Positions 1-5,234 of a DNA stretch of 6,794 nucleotides are shown here, one piece after another; position 1 is the first letter of the stretch, and the number at the start of each line of letters is the position of its first letter. The stretch is from Planctomycetota bacterium (GTDB lineage Bacteria; Planctomycetota; Planctomycetia; Pirellulales; Pirellulaceae): assembly GCA_029259935.1 (NCBI GenBank), contig JAJDEH010000093.1, positions 1 to 6,794 on the forward strand. The letters run 5' to 3'. The translations under genes were made by a program, and so were the position numbers. The notes beneath the pieces were generated by a model, which searched no databases, had not been told where the DNA came from, and was given only the letters and a program-made list of their open reading frames with translations.

Positions 1-172
1 TTGTCTTCCCCATGACATTACAAGGTCGACACACGAAAGTGAGGATTTCGGAGCTCCATATGCCCAGCCTGCCTGTACCTCTGACCGATGCTACACCCAA
101 GACGTTACCGTCTCCAGCGTACGGATTGAGGCCAAAGTGAGGGGCTAACTCTTCTTTGTAGGACTCTTTCAT
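1..172 (-). CDS. Partial ORF resembling the leader region of a group II intron
   Basis: An ATG at 172 opens a minus-strand frame of 57 codons that runs off the left edge without a stop. It begins MKESYKEELAPHFG and continues with a glycine-rich stretch and the segment SSEILTFVCRPCN. I recognise this style (KESY.E.LA.H.GP.., then a G-rich region, then SSEI) from short frames that often precede group II intron reverse transcriptase genes in bacteria. It may be intron RNA structure that happens to stay open, and not a protein with a function. The upstream DNA (about 173-200, minus strand) has the matching AAACCGG...GGGAATGAAAGAG context I associate with the same leaders. No reverse transcriptase residues are in the window; the family call is from memory of pattern. 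An alternative is a leader of another mobile element. Confidence 0.45.
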   Translation of the reverse strand, partial: MKESYKEELAPHFGLNPYAGDGNVLGVASVRGTGRLGIWSSEILTFVCRPCNVMGKT

Positions 173-220
173 TCCCAACTTCAAACCGGTTTATCCCGGC
201 GCTTTCAATGTCCCCTTTCA

Positions 221-260
221 TGCTCCTCTGTGCTTTTCGTGGCTGTCCTTCCGCGCGCGG
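221..260 (+). repeat. Right-end fragment of the 73-bp palindromic repeat
   Basis: Positions 229-248 (TGTGCTTTTCGTGGCTGTCC) are identical to 1692-1711, the right arm and flank of the complete repeat at 1634-1706, and resemble 2655-2678 in the second full copy. The left arm is missing here. The fragment sits exactly where similarity to the integrase stops (about 276), and the intron-leader-like sequence starts on its other side, so two or more insertions or deletions met at this point. Confidence 0.6.
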
Positions 261-275
261 GTGGAAGACTGAGCA

Positions 276-500
276 TGCCTGATTCCGAGTGCTTGCCGAG
301 ACCTTTCCTTCAACGGCTAGAAAGGTGAGATATTGGTTTACCTCATCACTGGCCATCTCGGATGGATGTCGCCACTGCCCCGCTTTGTCGCGCTGAAAGC
401 GTAGAAAGTCTTCGATCCACTGGATGCACGCGTCTTCGGCTCGAATCGACATCTGTCGCCGCCGCATCAGATTCCTAACCTCTTGCAGCAGAGGAGACTT
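276..500 (-). pseudogene. intI: Integron integrase (IntI) N-terminal remnant
   Basis: On the minus strand this frame encodes the N-terminal SAM-like (core-binding) domain of an integron-type tyrosine recombinase. Recognisable blocks are PLLQEVRNLMRRRQMSIRAED, in which the RAEDACIQWIEDFLRF helix matches the usual RTEDAYVxWIxRFIxF, then RHPSEM, EVNQYLTFLAVEGK and VSASTRNQA. VSAST.NQA is highly typical of IntI. Similarity ends at codon 276-278; the frame then reads through a repeat fragment to a stop near 105. The whole catalytic domain (Arg, His, His, Tyr residues and the IntI-specific insert) is gone, so it cannot recombine. At the 5' end similarity continues upstream of ATG 467 to about 500, but no ATG, GTG or TTG occurs between there and an in-frame TAA at 528-530, so the native start is lost as well. 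It is divergent from the first array gene, the standard integron layout. Confidence 0.8.
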
Positions 501-546
501 CGACCTATCGGAATAAAGAAGCGTCGATTATACAGAAGTCTTGATA
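468..546. promoter_or_regulatory. Divergent gap between intI and array; expected attI/promoter region
   Basis: In integrons, attI and the cassette promoter lie between the divergent integrase gene and the first cassette, which is this place. I see CCTAAC at 474-479, a small hairpin with arms CCTCT and AGAGG (479-494), and a weak GTT core at 549-551 overlapping the start of the first gene. None is a clear GTTRRRY attI core, and no convincing -35/-10 pair stands out. Assignment is by position only. Part of it (to about 500) still carries integrase similarity. Confidence 0.3.
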
Positions 547-1410
547 ATGTTCTTTATGTCTCAAGACCCTCGCGCAGACACCGATATGACCGCCGATCTG
601 CCAAATGACTTGCTTGCGTTTCTCGGTTCCTGTCGCCAACTCGAATACGACGCGGAGAACTCGGACATTGGTCGCATCAAACTCAAACGCGACACTGACC
701 TTTCCCTCACAACAATTACGACGTTTCCGGGATGCCAGTCGATAATTGATGATCCGTACTCGGATTTGGATGGCCTTTACCAATCCGATGTTTACGACCT
801 CGTTGCTGCGTCCGAAGATTACGATACCGAAGGCTTACTGTGCTGGATAGTTGCGCTAAAACGATTCGGTTGCATTGACCCGGAACATGGTGATGTTATC
901 ACCTTCCCCGATGTGACATGGACGAACCTTGCCGCAAATCCATTGCCCTATCTTGATGCGCAATGGGGCGATGATGATGCCGTCGTACGCGTTCTTCCGT
1001 GGATTCACTTTCCCTTCAGACTCAACGACCATGAAGTAACGCTGCAACCGTATCCGGAATTATGCCAAGTTCACGGGCAAAAAATAACTACAGTCACGTC
1101 CCCAACGCGGACGCTCAAAGACTTACTTCGACAACGGGAACTCGATGACTGGATCAGCAACTGTCAAGCCTCCTTTCCTTACCGTGGCGTCCCCGTCAAC
1201 GCTCGAGAGGTGAAATACTGCCCGAATTGTCGCGACGCAGAGGACGATTGGATGGGCGGCATTGAAGTTGTGCCGCCGGAAGCAGCGCCCAATCCACATG
1301 GTTGGATTAAGTGTCCAGGGTGCGGCATGCGATTTCACAAGAATGATACCCAGAACTTCCAGCTCGGCGTTCACGTGGAATGTGGCCAGAGGATACAGGT
1401 GGTTGAGTAA
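547..1410 (+). CDS. Acidic cassette-type protein with C-terminal zinc ribbon
   Basis: A 287-residue protein with no family that I can name. The N-terminal three quarters are acidic and rich in D, L, W and P, with no signal peptide or membrane segment, suggesting a soluble cytoplasmic protein. The last quarter holds two CxxC knuckles, CPNC at about residues 225-228 and CPGC at 256-259, spaced about 27 residues apart and separated by an acidic WMGGIEVVPPE segment; this fits a four-cysteine zinc ribbon. A further Cys in HVECGQR is close to the C-terminus. The start is uncertain: TTG 541, ATG 547, ATG 556 and ATG 586 are in frame and none has a strong ribosome binding site. It is the first gene after the integrase, so by position it would be the first cassette, although a clear attC after it could not be shown. 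Codon choice favours a real gene. Confidence 0.75.
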   Translation: MFFMSQDPRADTDMTADLPNDLLAFLGSCRQLEYDAENSDIGRIKLKRDTDLSLTTITTFPGCQSIIDDPYSDLDGLYQSDVYDLVAASEDYDTEGLLCWIVALKRFGCIDPEHGDVITFPDVTWTNLAANPLPYLDAQWGDDDAVVRVLPWIHFPFRLNDHEVTLQPYPELCQVHGQKITTVTSPTRTLKDLLRQRELDDWISNCQASFPYRGVPVNAREVKYCPNCRDAEDDWMGGIEVVPPEAAPNPHGWIKCPGCGMRFHKNDTQNFQLGVHVECGQRIQVVE

Positions 1411-1541
1411 TATCACAGCTCAATAGCGAAAGCAATTCAGGAGAAGGCTCCGGTTAGGGAGTCAGCGAGCGTGCAGGCCGTAACGCGAGTGGACGTTGAG
1501 CAGGCCTCGAAACTCGTATGTGGGAACTGACAGGTAGACTC
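1411..1541 (+). other. Spacer with attC-like core motifs, unresolved
   Basis: Downstream of the zinc-ribbon gene are two right-core-like heptamers, GTTAGGG (1453-1459) and GTTGAGC (about 1494-1500), the first preceded by a small GGAG-AAGG-CTCC hairpin. GTTAGGG fits GTTRRRY except for its last base. I cannot find a matching left core (an RYYYAAC ending) close upstream, so if this was an attC site its left half is degraded. GCTCAA at 1419-1424 would complement GTTGAGC but lacks the AAC end. No gene is visible. Confidence 0.3.
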
Positions 1542-1739
1542 GGCTATGGGAAACGCTTCCGCTTGATGCGAGAGCGCTTATTGGTGTGGTGGATATCGAG
1601 GCGTGTCCGCGTTGGAGGATTCCGGATTTCCTGGCCACAAGAAACACAAAAATCCACAAAGATGGAGCGAGTAGTTTTTCTGGTGTCTATTTGTGCTTTT
1701 CGTGGCTGTCCGTCCAAGCACGGAAAACGTCGGCTGATC
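1542..1739 (+). repeat. Composite repeat, copy 1, with 73-bp palindrome
   Basis: The core, 1634-1706, is an imperfect inverted repeat: the left arm starts GCCACAAGAAACACAAAAAT and the right arm ends GTGCTTTTCGTGGC, with a GGAGCGAG-containing centre. It aligns to 2600-2672 without gaps over 73 bases with 16 mismatches (about 78 percent). Similarity extends upstream: the block GGCTATGGGAAACGCTTCC (1542-1560) is also at 2503-2521, and GTGTCCG.. is shared between the two blocks. So the unit is at least 160 bp. Frames crossing it are products of the repeat and not genes. Non-autonomous palindromic elements of this CCACAAA/TTTGTGG style are familiar from planctomycete genomes; the mobilising enzyme is unknown to me. 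Confidence 0.7.
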
Positions 1740-1770
1740 AAAGCGAGCGCGCCTACATCCAGTTCCTGAC

Positions 1771-1809
1771 GCCGGCCGACGGTCTCGACGCCCTCTGTCG
1801 GCCGCCGGC
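1771..1809. other. GC-rich hairpin
   Basis: The arm GCCGGCCGAC (1771-1780) pairs with GTCGGCCGCCGGC (1797-1809) apart from a three-base bulge, with a loop of 16 bases. No U-run follows, so it is not a classical intrinsic terminator. It lies just right of the palindromic repeat and may be part of that element. The rest of 1740-1994 holds no gene that I can support. Confidence 0.4.
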
Positions 1810-1994
1810 AAACTTTCGCCGGTCCCATCGGATCGCTACAATTCCCAAATAGCCAGCCGCCAACAGCTACGCGGCTCAGTTCAACATGTTTCATCACTCA
1901 TGGCTGCACCACGGGCCGCCAGCGTCGACGTGACAATCGAACAGGTGGCGTGCAAATAGGGACGAGCCCGGGCGTCGAGTTCGGCCGATTCAAA

Positions 1995-2309
1995 ATGACT
2001 TCGGGTAATACGATCATCCTTTCCCACTTCTTGTTCTTGGAGAAGCATCCGAATCTGTCCTTCGACTGGCTTGAGCAAGCCTTTGGGTTTTCATGCCTCA
2101 ACTACGACGAAGACATGTGTGAAATGGGTGGCTCTGATCCTTGGAACCTGACGCACCTCGCTAGGGCGTTCGAGTCCATGTCTTGGTCTGAGTACTGGGC
2201 GCTACTGGTACCTTGGGACGACTACCAGCCACGAAGATTCAAGAGAAAGCGGCCAAAAGATCCGATTATGATTGGCCCGTTTGAATTCGAGTATGTTTCA
2301 GACATTTAG
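1995..2309 (+). CDS. Small hypothetical protein
   Basis: A 104-residue protein beginning MTSGNTIILSHFLFLEKHPN and ending EFEYVSDI. It is not a family I recognise. The N-terminal half looks like a small alpha-helical domain (SFDWLEQAFGF), followed by acidic DEDMCEMGGSD, a WNLTHLARAFESM helix, an aromatic WSEYWALLVPWDDY stretch and a basic RRFKRKRPKD tail patch. No signal peptide. A GTG at 1950 in the same frame would add 15 residues; ATG 1995 is preferred because the conserved-looking sequence starts there, but neither has a clear ribosome binding site. It is alone between two repeat copies, on the same strand as all other array genes, and is a candidate cassette gene. Confidence 0.55.
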   Translation: MTSGNTIILSHFLFLEKHPNLSFDWLEQAFGFSCLNYDEDMCEMGGSDPWNLTHLARAFESMSWSEYWALLVPWDDYQPRRFKRKRPKDPIMIGPFEFEYVSDI

Positions 2310-2416
2310 AACCACCAAGAATTGGCGCTACGTGCTTCATGTTGCGTAGTGGTTTTGATCTCGGGACTCGTGCAGGCTCACAAGCTGCTTCAGGATTCAG
2401 GCAAGACGAAGACGGA
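2310..2416 (+). other. Spacer without recognisable content
   Basis: Between the small gene and the attC-like half-site I see no gene, hairpin or repeat. A frame open from TTG 2322 passes through here, but its protein loses any gene-like character once it enters the repeats downstream. Confidence 0.4.
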
Positions 2417-2483
2417 TAACGGTAGGGCTTGGACTTCGCGAGTCTTCGAGCCAAAGGTCAAGGCCTGCATTCAAGAAGCCCGG
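2417..2483 (+). repeat. Left half of an attC-like site, shared with 5029-5096
   Basis: From TAAC at 2417-2420 through a GACTTCGCGAGTC hairpin motif to TTCAAGAAGCCCGG, this stretch aligns with 5029-5096, the left half of the attC that ends the 4355-5146 cassette, at roughly 70 percent identity with one indel. At 5029 the half-site is completed by GCGAATCACC...CATTCGTTA; here the matching right half is absent, and the composite repeat starts instead (GGCTATGGG at 2503). GATAAC would be the R'' core. It is most simply an attC broken by repeat insertion or deletion. Confidence 0.5.
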
Positions 2484-2502
2484 TGGCCGCGAGGACGGGC
2501 TT

Positions 2503-2700
2503 GGCTATGGGAAACGCTTCCCGCTCTCTTCCCGGAGGTTGCTCGTTGGCAGGCTGGAATGGGAGACGTGTCCGAACTGGAGTGCGTCAGGAGTTCTTGG
2601 CCACAAAAAACACAAGAACCCAAGAAGACAGAGCGAGCAGTTTTCATTGCGTCTTTTTGCGATTTTTGTGGCTGTCCATCCGCGTGGCTGCCGAACGCTG
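2503..2700 (+). repeat. Composite repeat, copy 2, with 73-bp palindrome
   Basis: Second full copy of the element at 1542-1739. The palindrome core is 2600-2672, with arms GCCACAAAAAACACAAGAA and GTCTTTTTGCGATTTTTGTGGC and the GAGCGAG centre. Same 73-base length as copy 1. The distance from the GGCTATGGG block to the palindrome is 97 bases here and 92 in copy 1, so the linker has diverged more than the ends. It directly follows the attC-like half-site, and none of the overlapping long frames looks coding. Confidence 0.7.
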
Positions 2701-2727
2701 CTCGGCCGGTCGCTGGCGGTGTGTCCT

Positions 2728-2954
2728 AACCGCCCAGGTCATTTTGTGCGTCCGCCGCCCCGCCACAACTGGCTTGCTTCTCCACGGCAGACAACGATAC
2801 ACTGAGAATCGTCCGCTTCGCAGTAACCAATATGAATCTGGTGCCGAACAGTATTGGGTCGGAAGCGCCCGACCCCCCGGTGCCTGGCCGCAGGGTGCGA
2901 GAATAAGCAACGATCTCAAACCTGCGAGAGCCCTCGACGTAGGCAAAGTTCATC
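2728..2954 (+). other. Gene-free spacer, possible unusually long attC
   Basis: No gene is supported here. TCCTAAC (about 2728-2734) could be a left core and GTTCATC (2948-2954) a right core, with possible inner arms GCCCAGGTC and GACGTAGGC that match at 7 of 9. CCTAAC would also complement the GTTAGG at 1453, as expected if one cassette ran from 1454 to 2948. At about 227 bp it would be longer than usual attC sites, and the right core does not fit GTTRRRY, so this is tentative. A GGGTCGG...CCGACCC hairpin lies inside, near 2857-2876. Confidence 0.25.
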
Positions 2955-2958
2955 ATCA

Positions 2959-3336
2959 ATGAATGGCACCCGCATTTTGATCGTCGCCACATCCCTTGTC
3001 CAAATCCTCGTCGGCTGTGGCTGGGTTCTTCTCATGACGAGGATGCAATCTCCCAGCGAGTCCACTAAAGTTGGCGTCTACGGCCTACTGCTGGTCGCAA
3101 TAGTCTCCCTCGTTACTCAATTCAATAGGTTTGGTATCAGCTTCGTCTTGTTCGGGAACTACGCTCTGGCGGCTTTTTGGGGCTTGGGTATGTTTCAAAA
3201 TATTCCAGACTACATTGACTATGGTTTCAGTTTCACTGTCGTTTTGTCCGCGGGCCTTTATCTGATTGTGATCCTACCTTGCTTGGTAAGTGCCCGCGCC
3301 GTCACGAAACTGTCGAGAGAATCCACTTCGGACTAA
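2959..3336 (+). CDS. Small four-helix inner-membrane protein
   Basis: A 125-residue integral membrane protein. Hydrophobic segments lie at about residues 5-26, 37-54, 59-79 and 89-110, with a short charged tail (SARAVTKLSRESTSD). The loop between helices 1 and 2 is polar (TRMQSPSESTK), and the NIPDYID loop separates helices 3 and 4. I do not recognise a family, and there is no catalytic motif; transport, sensing or immunity roles cannot be separated. ATG 2959 is chosen because the first helix starts straight after it; the in-frame extension upstream to 2854 is Arg/Ser-rich and implausible. A GTT core-like sequence lies 11 bases upstream, and a compact attC (3589-3645) follows, so it is probably the gene of a cassette ending at 3639. 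Small membrane proteins are common cassette products. Confidence 0.7.
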   Translation: MNGTRILIVATSLVQILVGCGWVLLMTRMQSPSESTKVGVYGLLLVAIVSLVTQFNRFGISFVLFGNYALAAFWGLGMFQNIPDYIDYGFSFTVVLSAGLYLIVILPCLVSARAVTKLSRESTSD

Positions 3337-3588
3337 TCCGATAGGCTCGGAAGAAAAATGTGCCTGGCAGCTTTTTCGGGCCCGGTGCGGCTGACTCCGG
3401 ATTGGGTTTCGCCATGGGCGGGGATTTGGGGGCGAGCATCGACAGAAGGGAAACGGGGACAGGTCACCCGTCCCCGTTTCTCCTCCGAGCTGTCGTACAG
3501 CGTCACATTGTCGTCGCCGCCAGCTTCTAATTCCACCGCGCGGTCGTACGGAATCCGCATAGAGCCCTCTCCCTCGCGAAGCGGCGAA
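3337..3588 (+). other. Spacer between membrane-protein gene and its attC
   Basis: About 250 bases without a supported gene. It contains the REP-like palindrome at 3450-3480. A minus-strand frame starting at 3560 (MRIPYDRAVELEAGGDDN...) looks gene-like for about 27 residues, but then runs straight into the palindrome and lacks support; it may be a fragment of something carried with the REP. Confidence 0.4.
3450..3480. repeat. REP-like 31-bp palindrome
   Basis: The arm GAAACGGGGACAGGT is followed by one base and then ACCCGTCCCCGTTTC: 14 of 15 positions pair, the exception being the A at 3461 opposite C at 3469. The motif with GGGGACAGG is the style of REP elements associated with RAYT (REP-associated tyrosine transposase) genes in planctomycetes and other bacteria. 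No RAYT gene is in the window. Because it is symmetric it could also act as a transcription barrier, but no U-run follows on either strand. Confidence 0.65.
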
Positions 3589-3645
3589 GTTCAACGCACG
3601 ATCTATCCGTCTCTAAGCAGTCGGATGGATCGCAATTCGTTAGGT
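3589..3645 (+). other. attC site closing the membrane-protein cassette
   Basis: A 57-bp site: left core GTTCAAC (3589-3595), arm CGATCTATCCG (3599-3609), 12-base loop, arm CGGATGGATCG (3622-3632), right core GTTAGGT (3639-3645). The arms pair over 11 bases with one T-G wobble. The right core fits GTTRRRY exactly. Recombination would cut between G3639 and T3640. Positions 3595-3642 align without gaps to 5184-5231, with about 38 of 48 identical, which shows two sites of common descent. The left core is less canonical than the right. Confidence 0.65.
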
Positions 3646-3715
3646 GGCTTGGCCGAACCTCTGTACGTCATGCGTGTCTCTGTCATATCCAACATTTCTC
3701 GCACGGCAATGTGAT

Positions 3716-4300
3716 ATGCAGACAATCCTGAACGATCTCTCGCCACATCTTCAGGATGACGACGATTTGCAACTCTGGTCCGCGGTTCTAAACGTCGCGA
3801 TAGGCGACATCAATCGACGGTTCGAGGCATCCGAGTCCACTCGCGATCTTTATCTCTTGATGGGCCCGTGCTCCAAATGGCTCAGGCCGCACCAGACACG
3901 ATTGCTGATTCACGACAGAGAATTTGCTTGGCCGTCAGGTTATGGGGGCACATCGTACAGCCGATCAGGTCTTCCGGAACTTGACTGGTGCTGTTGTTTC
4001 AAACGCAATCAAGATCAAACCTTCGACAATATTGACGTTCCATACAAGATCACCAACCGGAAACTAGCGGTGAGAATTGCGGTTCCAGCGAGATCCCTCG
4101 GACGCCATCGAGCATCAGTCAACCTGATGTGGACGCATGGTACACCCGAGAATCCTCGACGGCCAATCGTCCGGTTGTTGGCATTTAACAAAATTGACGT
4201 AAACTGGAATTTCTATGGTGGTTTGACTCATGATGGGGAATCATGGACTGGCGGGACGATTCCGCCACCTAACAAAAGGAAGAACGCGAGTCGAAACTAG
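3716..4300 (+). CDS. Hypothetical cassette protein ending inside its attC
   Basis: A 194-residue protein of unknown family. It begins MQTILNDLSPHLQDDDD, has a helical N-terminus, a central segment with three consecutive cysteines (92-94, in LDWCCCFKRN), a beta-rich C-terminal half (KLAVRIAVPARSL, VNLMWTHGTP, RLLAFNKIDVNWNFYGG) and a short basic tail PPPNKRKNASRN. No signal peptide or membrane segment. ATG 3716 is preferred; an in-frame TTG at 3644 would add 24 residues translated from the attC core. Its last ten or so codons lie in the left arm of the following attC (4265-4288), so the basic tail is a by-product of the recombination site. It is the only gene of a 715-bp cassette (3640-4354) whose two ends match perfectly. 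Confidence 0.7.
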   Translation: MQTILNDLSPHLQDDDDLQLWSAVLNVAIGDINRRFEASESTRDLYLLMGPCSKWLRPHQTRLLIHDREFAWPSGYGGTSYSRSGLPELDWCCCFKRNQDQTFDNIDVPYKITNRKLAVRIAVPARSLGRHRASVNLMWTHGTPENPRRPIVRLLAFNKIDVNWNFYGGLTHDGESWTGGTIPPPNKRKNASRN

Positions 4301-4360
4301 CGGTCTGGCTCGCTTCGCTCGGAACGCTGAATCACGACCGCGTCATCCTAATCGTTAGCC
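4265..4360 (+). other. attC site, best-formed in the window
   Basis: Left core CCACCTAAC (4265-4273), L'' AGGAAGAACGCG (4277-4288), L' CGCGTCATCCT (4339-4349), right core GTTAGCC (4354-4360). L'' and L' pair as AGGA/TCCT, GA/TC and CGCG/CGCG, with an A-A mismatch and one extra unpaired A on the left side, matching the extrahelical-base rule of attC sites. The left core is the exact reverse complement of GTTAGGTGG (3639-3647) at the front of the same cassette. The 50-base variable terminal part has its own GCGGTC/GACCGC pairing. Expected cut: between G4354 and T4355. The site overlaps the end of the upstream gene by 36 bases. Confidence 0.8.
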
Positions 4361-4371
4361 AGTAGGAACCT

Positions 4372-5031
4372 GTGGCCTTGGAAGATCGTCGACGTTCTTG
4401 GTTACGCCATTGGCACAGCATCCTAGATGCTGAAATCGGCCCAGATTCGTCATTCGACTTCGAAGCTGCCTACGACGATCCCTACGGCGATTTCCGAATG
4501 CACTTCGTGACTTGGGACTTGTCGGATGATGCACTGCATCGTTGCTTCGAAGTGTTGCCGGTCGGTCAGCAGATGGCTGATCGCGCAATTGAAATGCGAT
4601 TCCTATGCCGTGCAGACACACCGAAACTCTCTGAAGAATCTGCAGTCCATCTGTTCCAAACCGGGCTCGATGCTTATTCCCAGTTCAGCGACGACCCAGA
4701 GTTGAAGAAACCAATTCGCGTGCGACGGGTGTCCTCGGACGACTTCAATTCGGCAGCGGCGAATACGGACCGTGTTGCTGTACTCCTTGAAGACGTCGAC
4801 TGGCAGATTCCCGCCGAAAACAGCGGGGTAAGCTCATTCCTTCGCGAAACACTGTATCGCCTTGCTCACTCATACGACGTAGTCGATCATATTGAATGGC
4901 CGTTGATCCCTGATCCGCAATCGGTCGAACCATATCGACCGTTCGCTACACTGGCGATTACAGACATCTATTTCCCCTTTTTGGACGAGGACGGCCCTGT
5001 GTTGTTCGTGACCACTGACAAAACTGGTTAA
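4372..5031 (+). CDS. Acidic hypothetical cassette protein
   Basis: A 219-residue acidic protein of unrecognised family, starting at GTG 4372 with AGGAA five bases upstream; the start is 17 bases from the expected recombination point, the compact spacing typical of cassettes. The sequence is rich in D, E, F and W. Features: basic N-terminal helix (LEDRRRSWLRHWHSIL), FDFEAAYDDPYGDFRMHFVTW, a beta-strand-rich middle (RVAVLLEDVDWQIP), and a C-terminal part containing LAITDIYFPFLDEDGPVLFV. No signal peptide, membrane segment or obvious catalytic motif. The TAA stop lies inside the left core ACTGGTTAAC of the attC, so coding sequence and site abut exactly. Sole gene of the 792-bp cassette 4355-5146. 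Confidence 0.75.
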   Translation: MALEDRRRSWLRHWHSILDAEIGPDSSFDFEAAYDDPYGDFRMHFVTWDLSDDALHRCFEVLPVGQQMADRAIEMRFLCRADTPKLSEESAVHLFQTGLDAYSQFSDDPELKKPIRVRRVSSDDFNSAAANTDRVAVLLEDVDWQIPAENSGVSSFLRETLYRLAHSYDVVDHIEWPLIPDPQSVEPYRPFATLAITDIYFPFLDEDGPVLFVTTDKTG

Positions 5032-5152
5032 CAAGTAAGGCTTTGACTTCGCGAGTCGTTGAGCCGAAGCTTAAGTCGTCTGTTCAAGAAACGCGGCTGA
5101 AAAGTTGGGACAGCGCCGCTGTTTGCGAATCACCTTCGCCATTCGTTAAGAT
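5023..5152 (+). other. attC site, long form
   Basis: Left core ACTGGTTAAC (5023-5032) complements the front of its own cassette, GTTAGCCAGT (4354-4363), at 9 of 10 positions. The outer right part is GCGAATCACCTTCGCCATTCGTTAA up to 5150, with right core GTTAAGA (5146-5152). TGACTTCGC on the left pairs with GCGAATCA on the right, leaving one extra C on the left strand, plus GGC/GCC closer to the cores; the pairing is broken by bulges. Its left half is repeated at 2417-2483. Expected cut: between G5146 and T5147. Confidence 0.65.
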
Positions 5153-5228
5153 GGCCGCGGCACGATTGGGCCTTAAACACTGACGCATGATCAAATCGTC
5201 TCAAAGCAGCCGGATTGAACGCCATTCG
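5147..5228 (+). other. Empty mini-cassette, 82 bp
   Basis: The segment between two right cores that share CGCCATTCGTTA (5139-5150 and 5221-5231 with the preceding AA). It consists almost entirely of one attC: left core-like CTTAAAC (5172-5178), which complements the front GTTAAG with one extra A; right core GTTATGC (5228-5234). Positions 5184-5231 align gap-free with the attC at 3595-3642. No reading frame longer than a few codons is contained in it. Gene-less cassettes are known from chromosomal integrons. Confidence 0.5.
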
Positions 5229-5234
5229 TTATGC

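Noticed and set aside
479..494. Hairpin CCTCT...AGAGG as a terminator for intI or an attI arm
   Set aside because: Only five base pairs, no U-run, and it lies inside sequence still encoding integrase residues.
1544..2101. Minus-strand frames over 1544-2101
   Set aside because: They span the palindromic repeat and GC-rich hairpin and carry no motif.
2322..2962. Long overlapping plus-strand frames (2322-2729, 2429-2962, 2539-2805)
   Set aside because: They run through the attC-like half-site and the palindromic repeat; composition is Arg/Ser/Cys-rich and changes with the underlying repeat, so they are not genes.
3333..3560. Minus-strand frame starting MRIPYDRAVELEAGGDDN
   Set aside because: The first part looks gene-like, but the frame crosses the REP-like palindrome and continues over the end of the spacer; no ribosome binding site or family.
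3358..3714. Plus-strand frame over the spacer and attC
   Set aside because: It consists of the palindrome and the attC site, and leads into the better supported gene at 3716.
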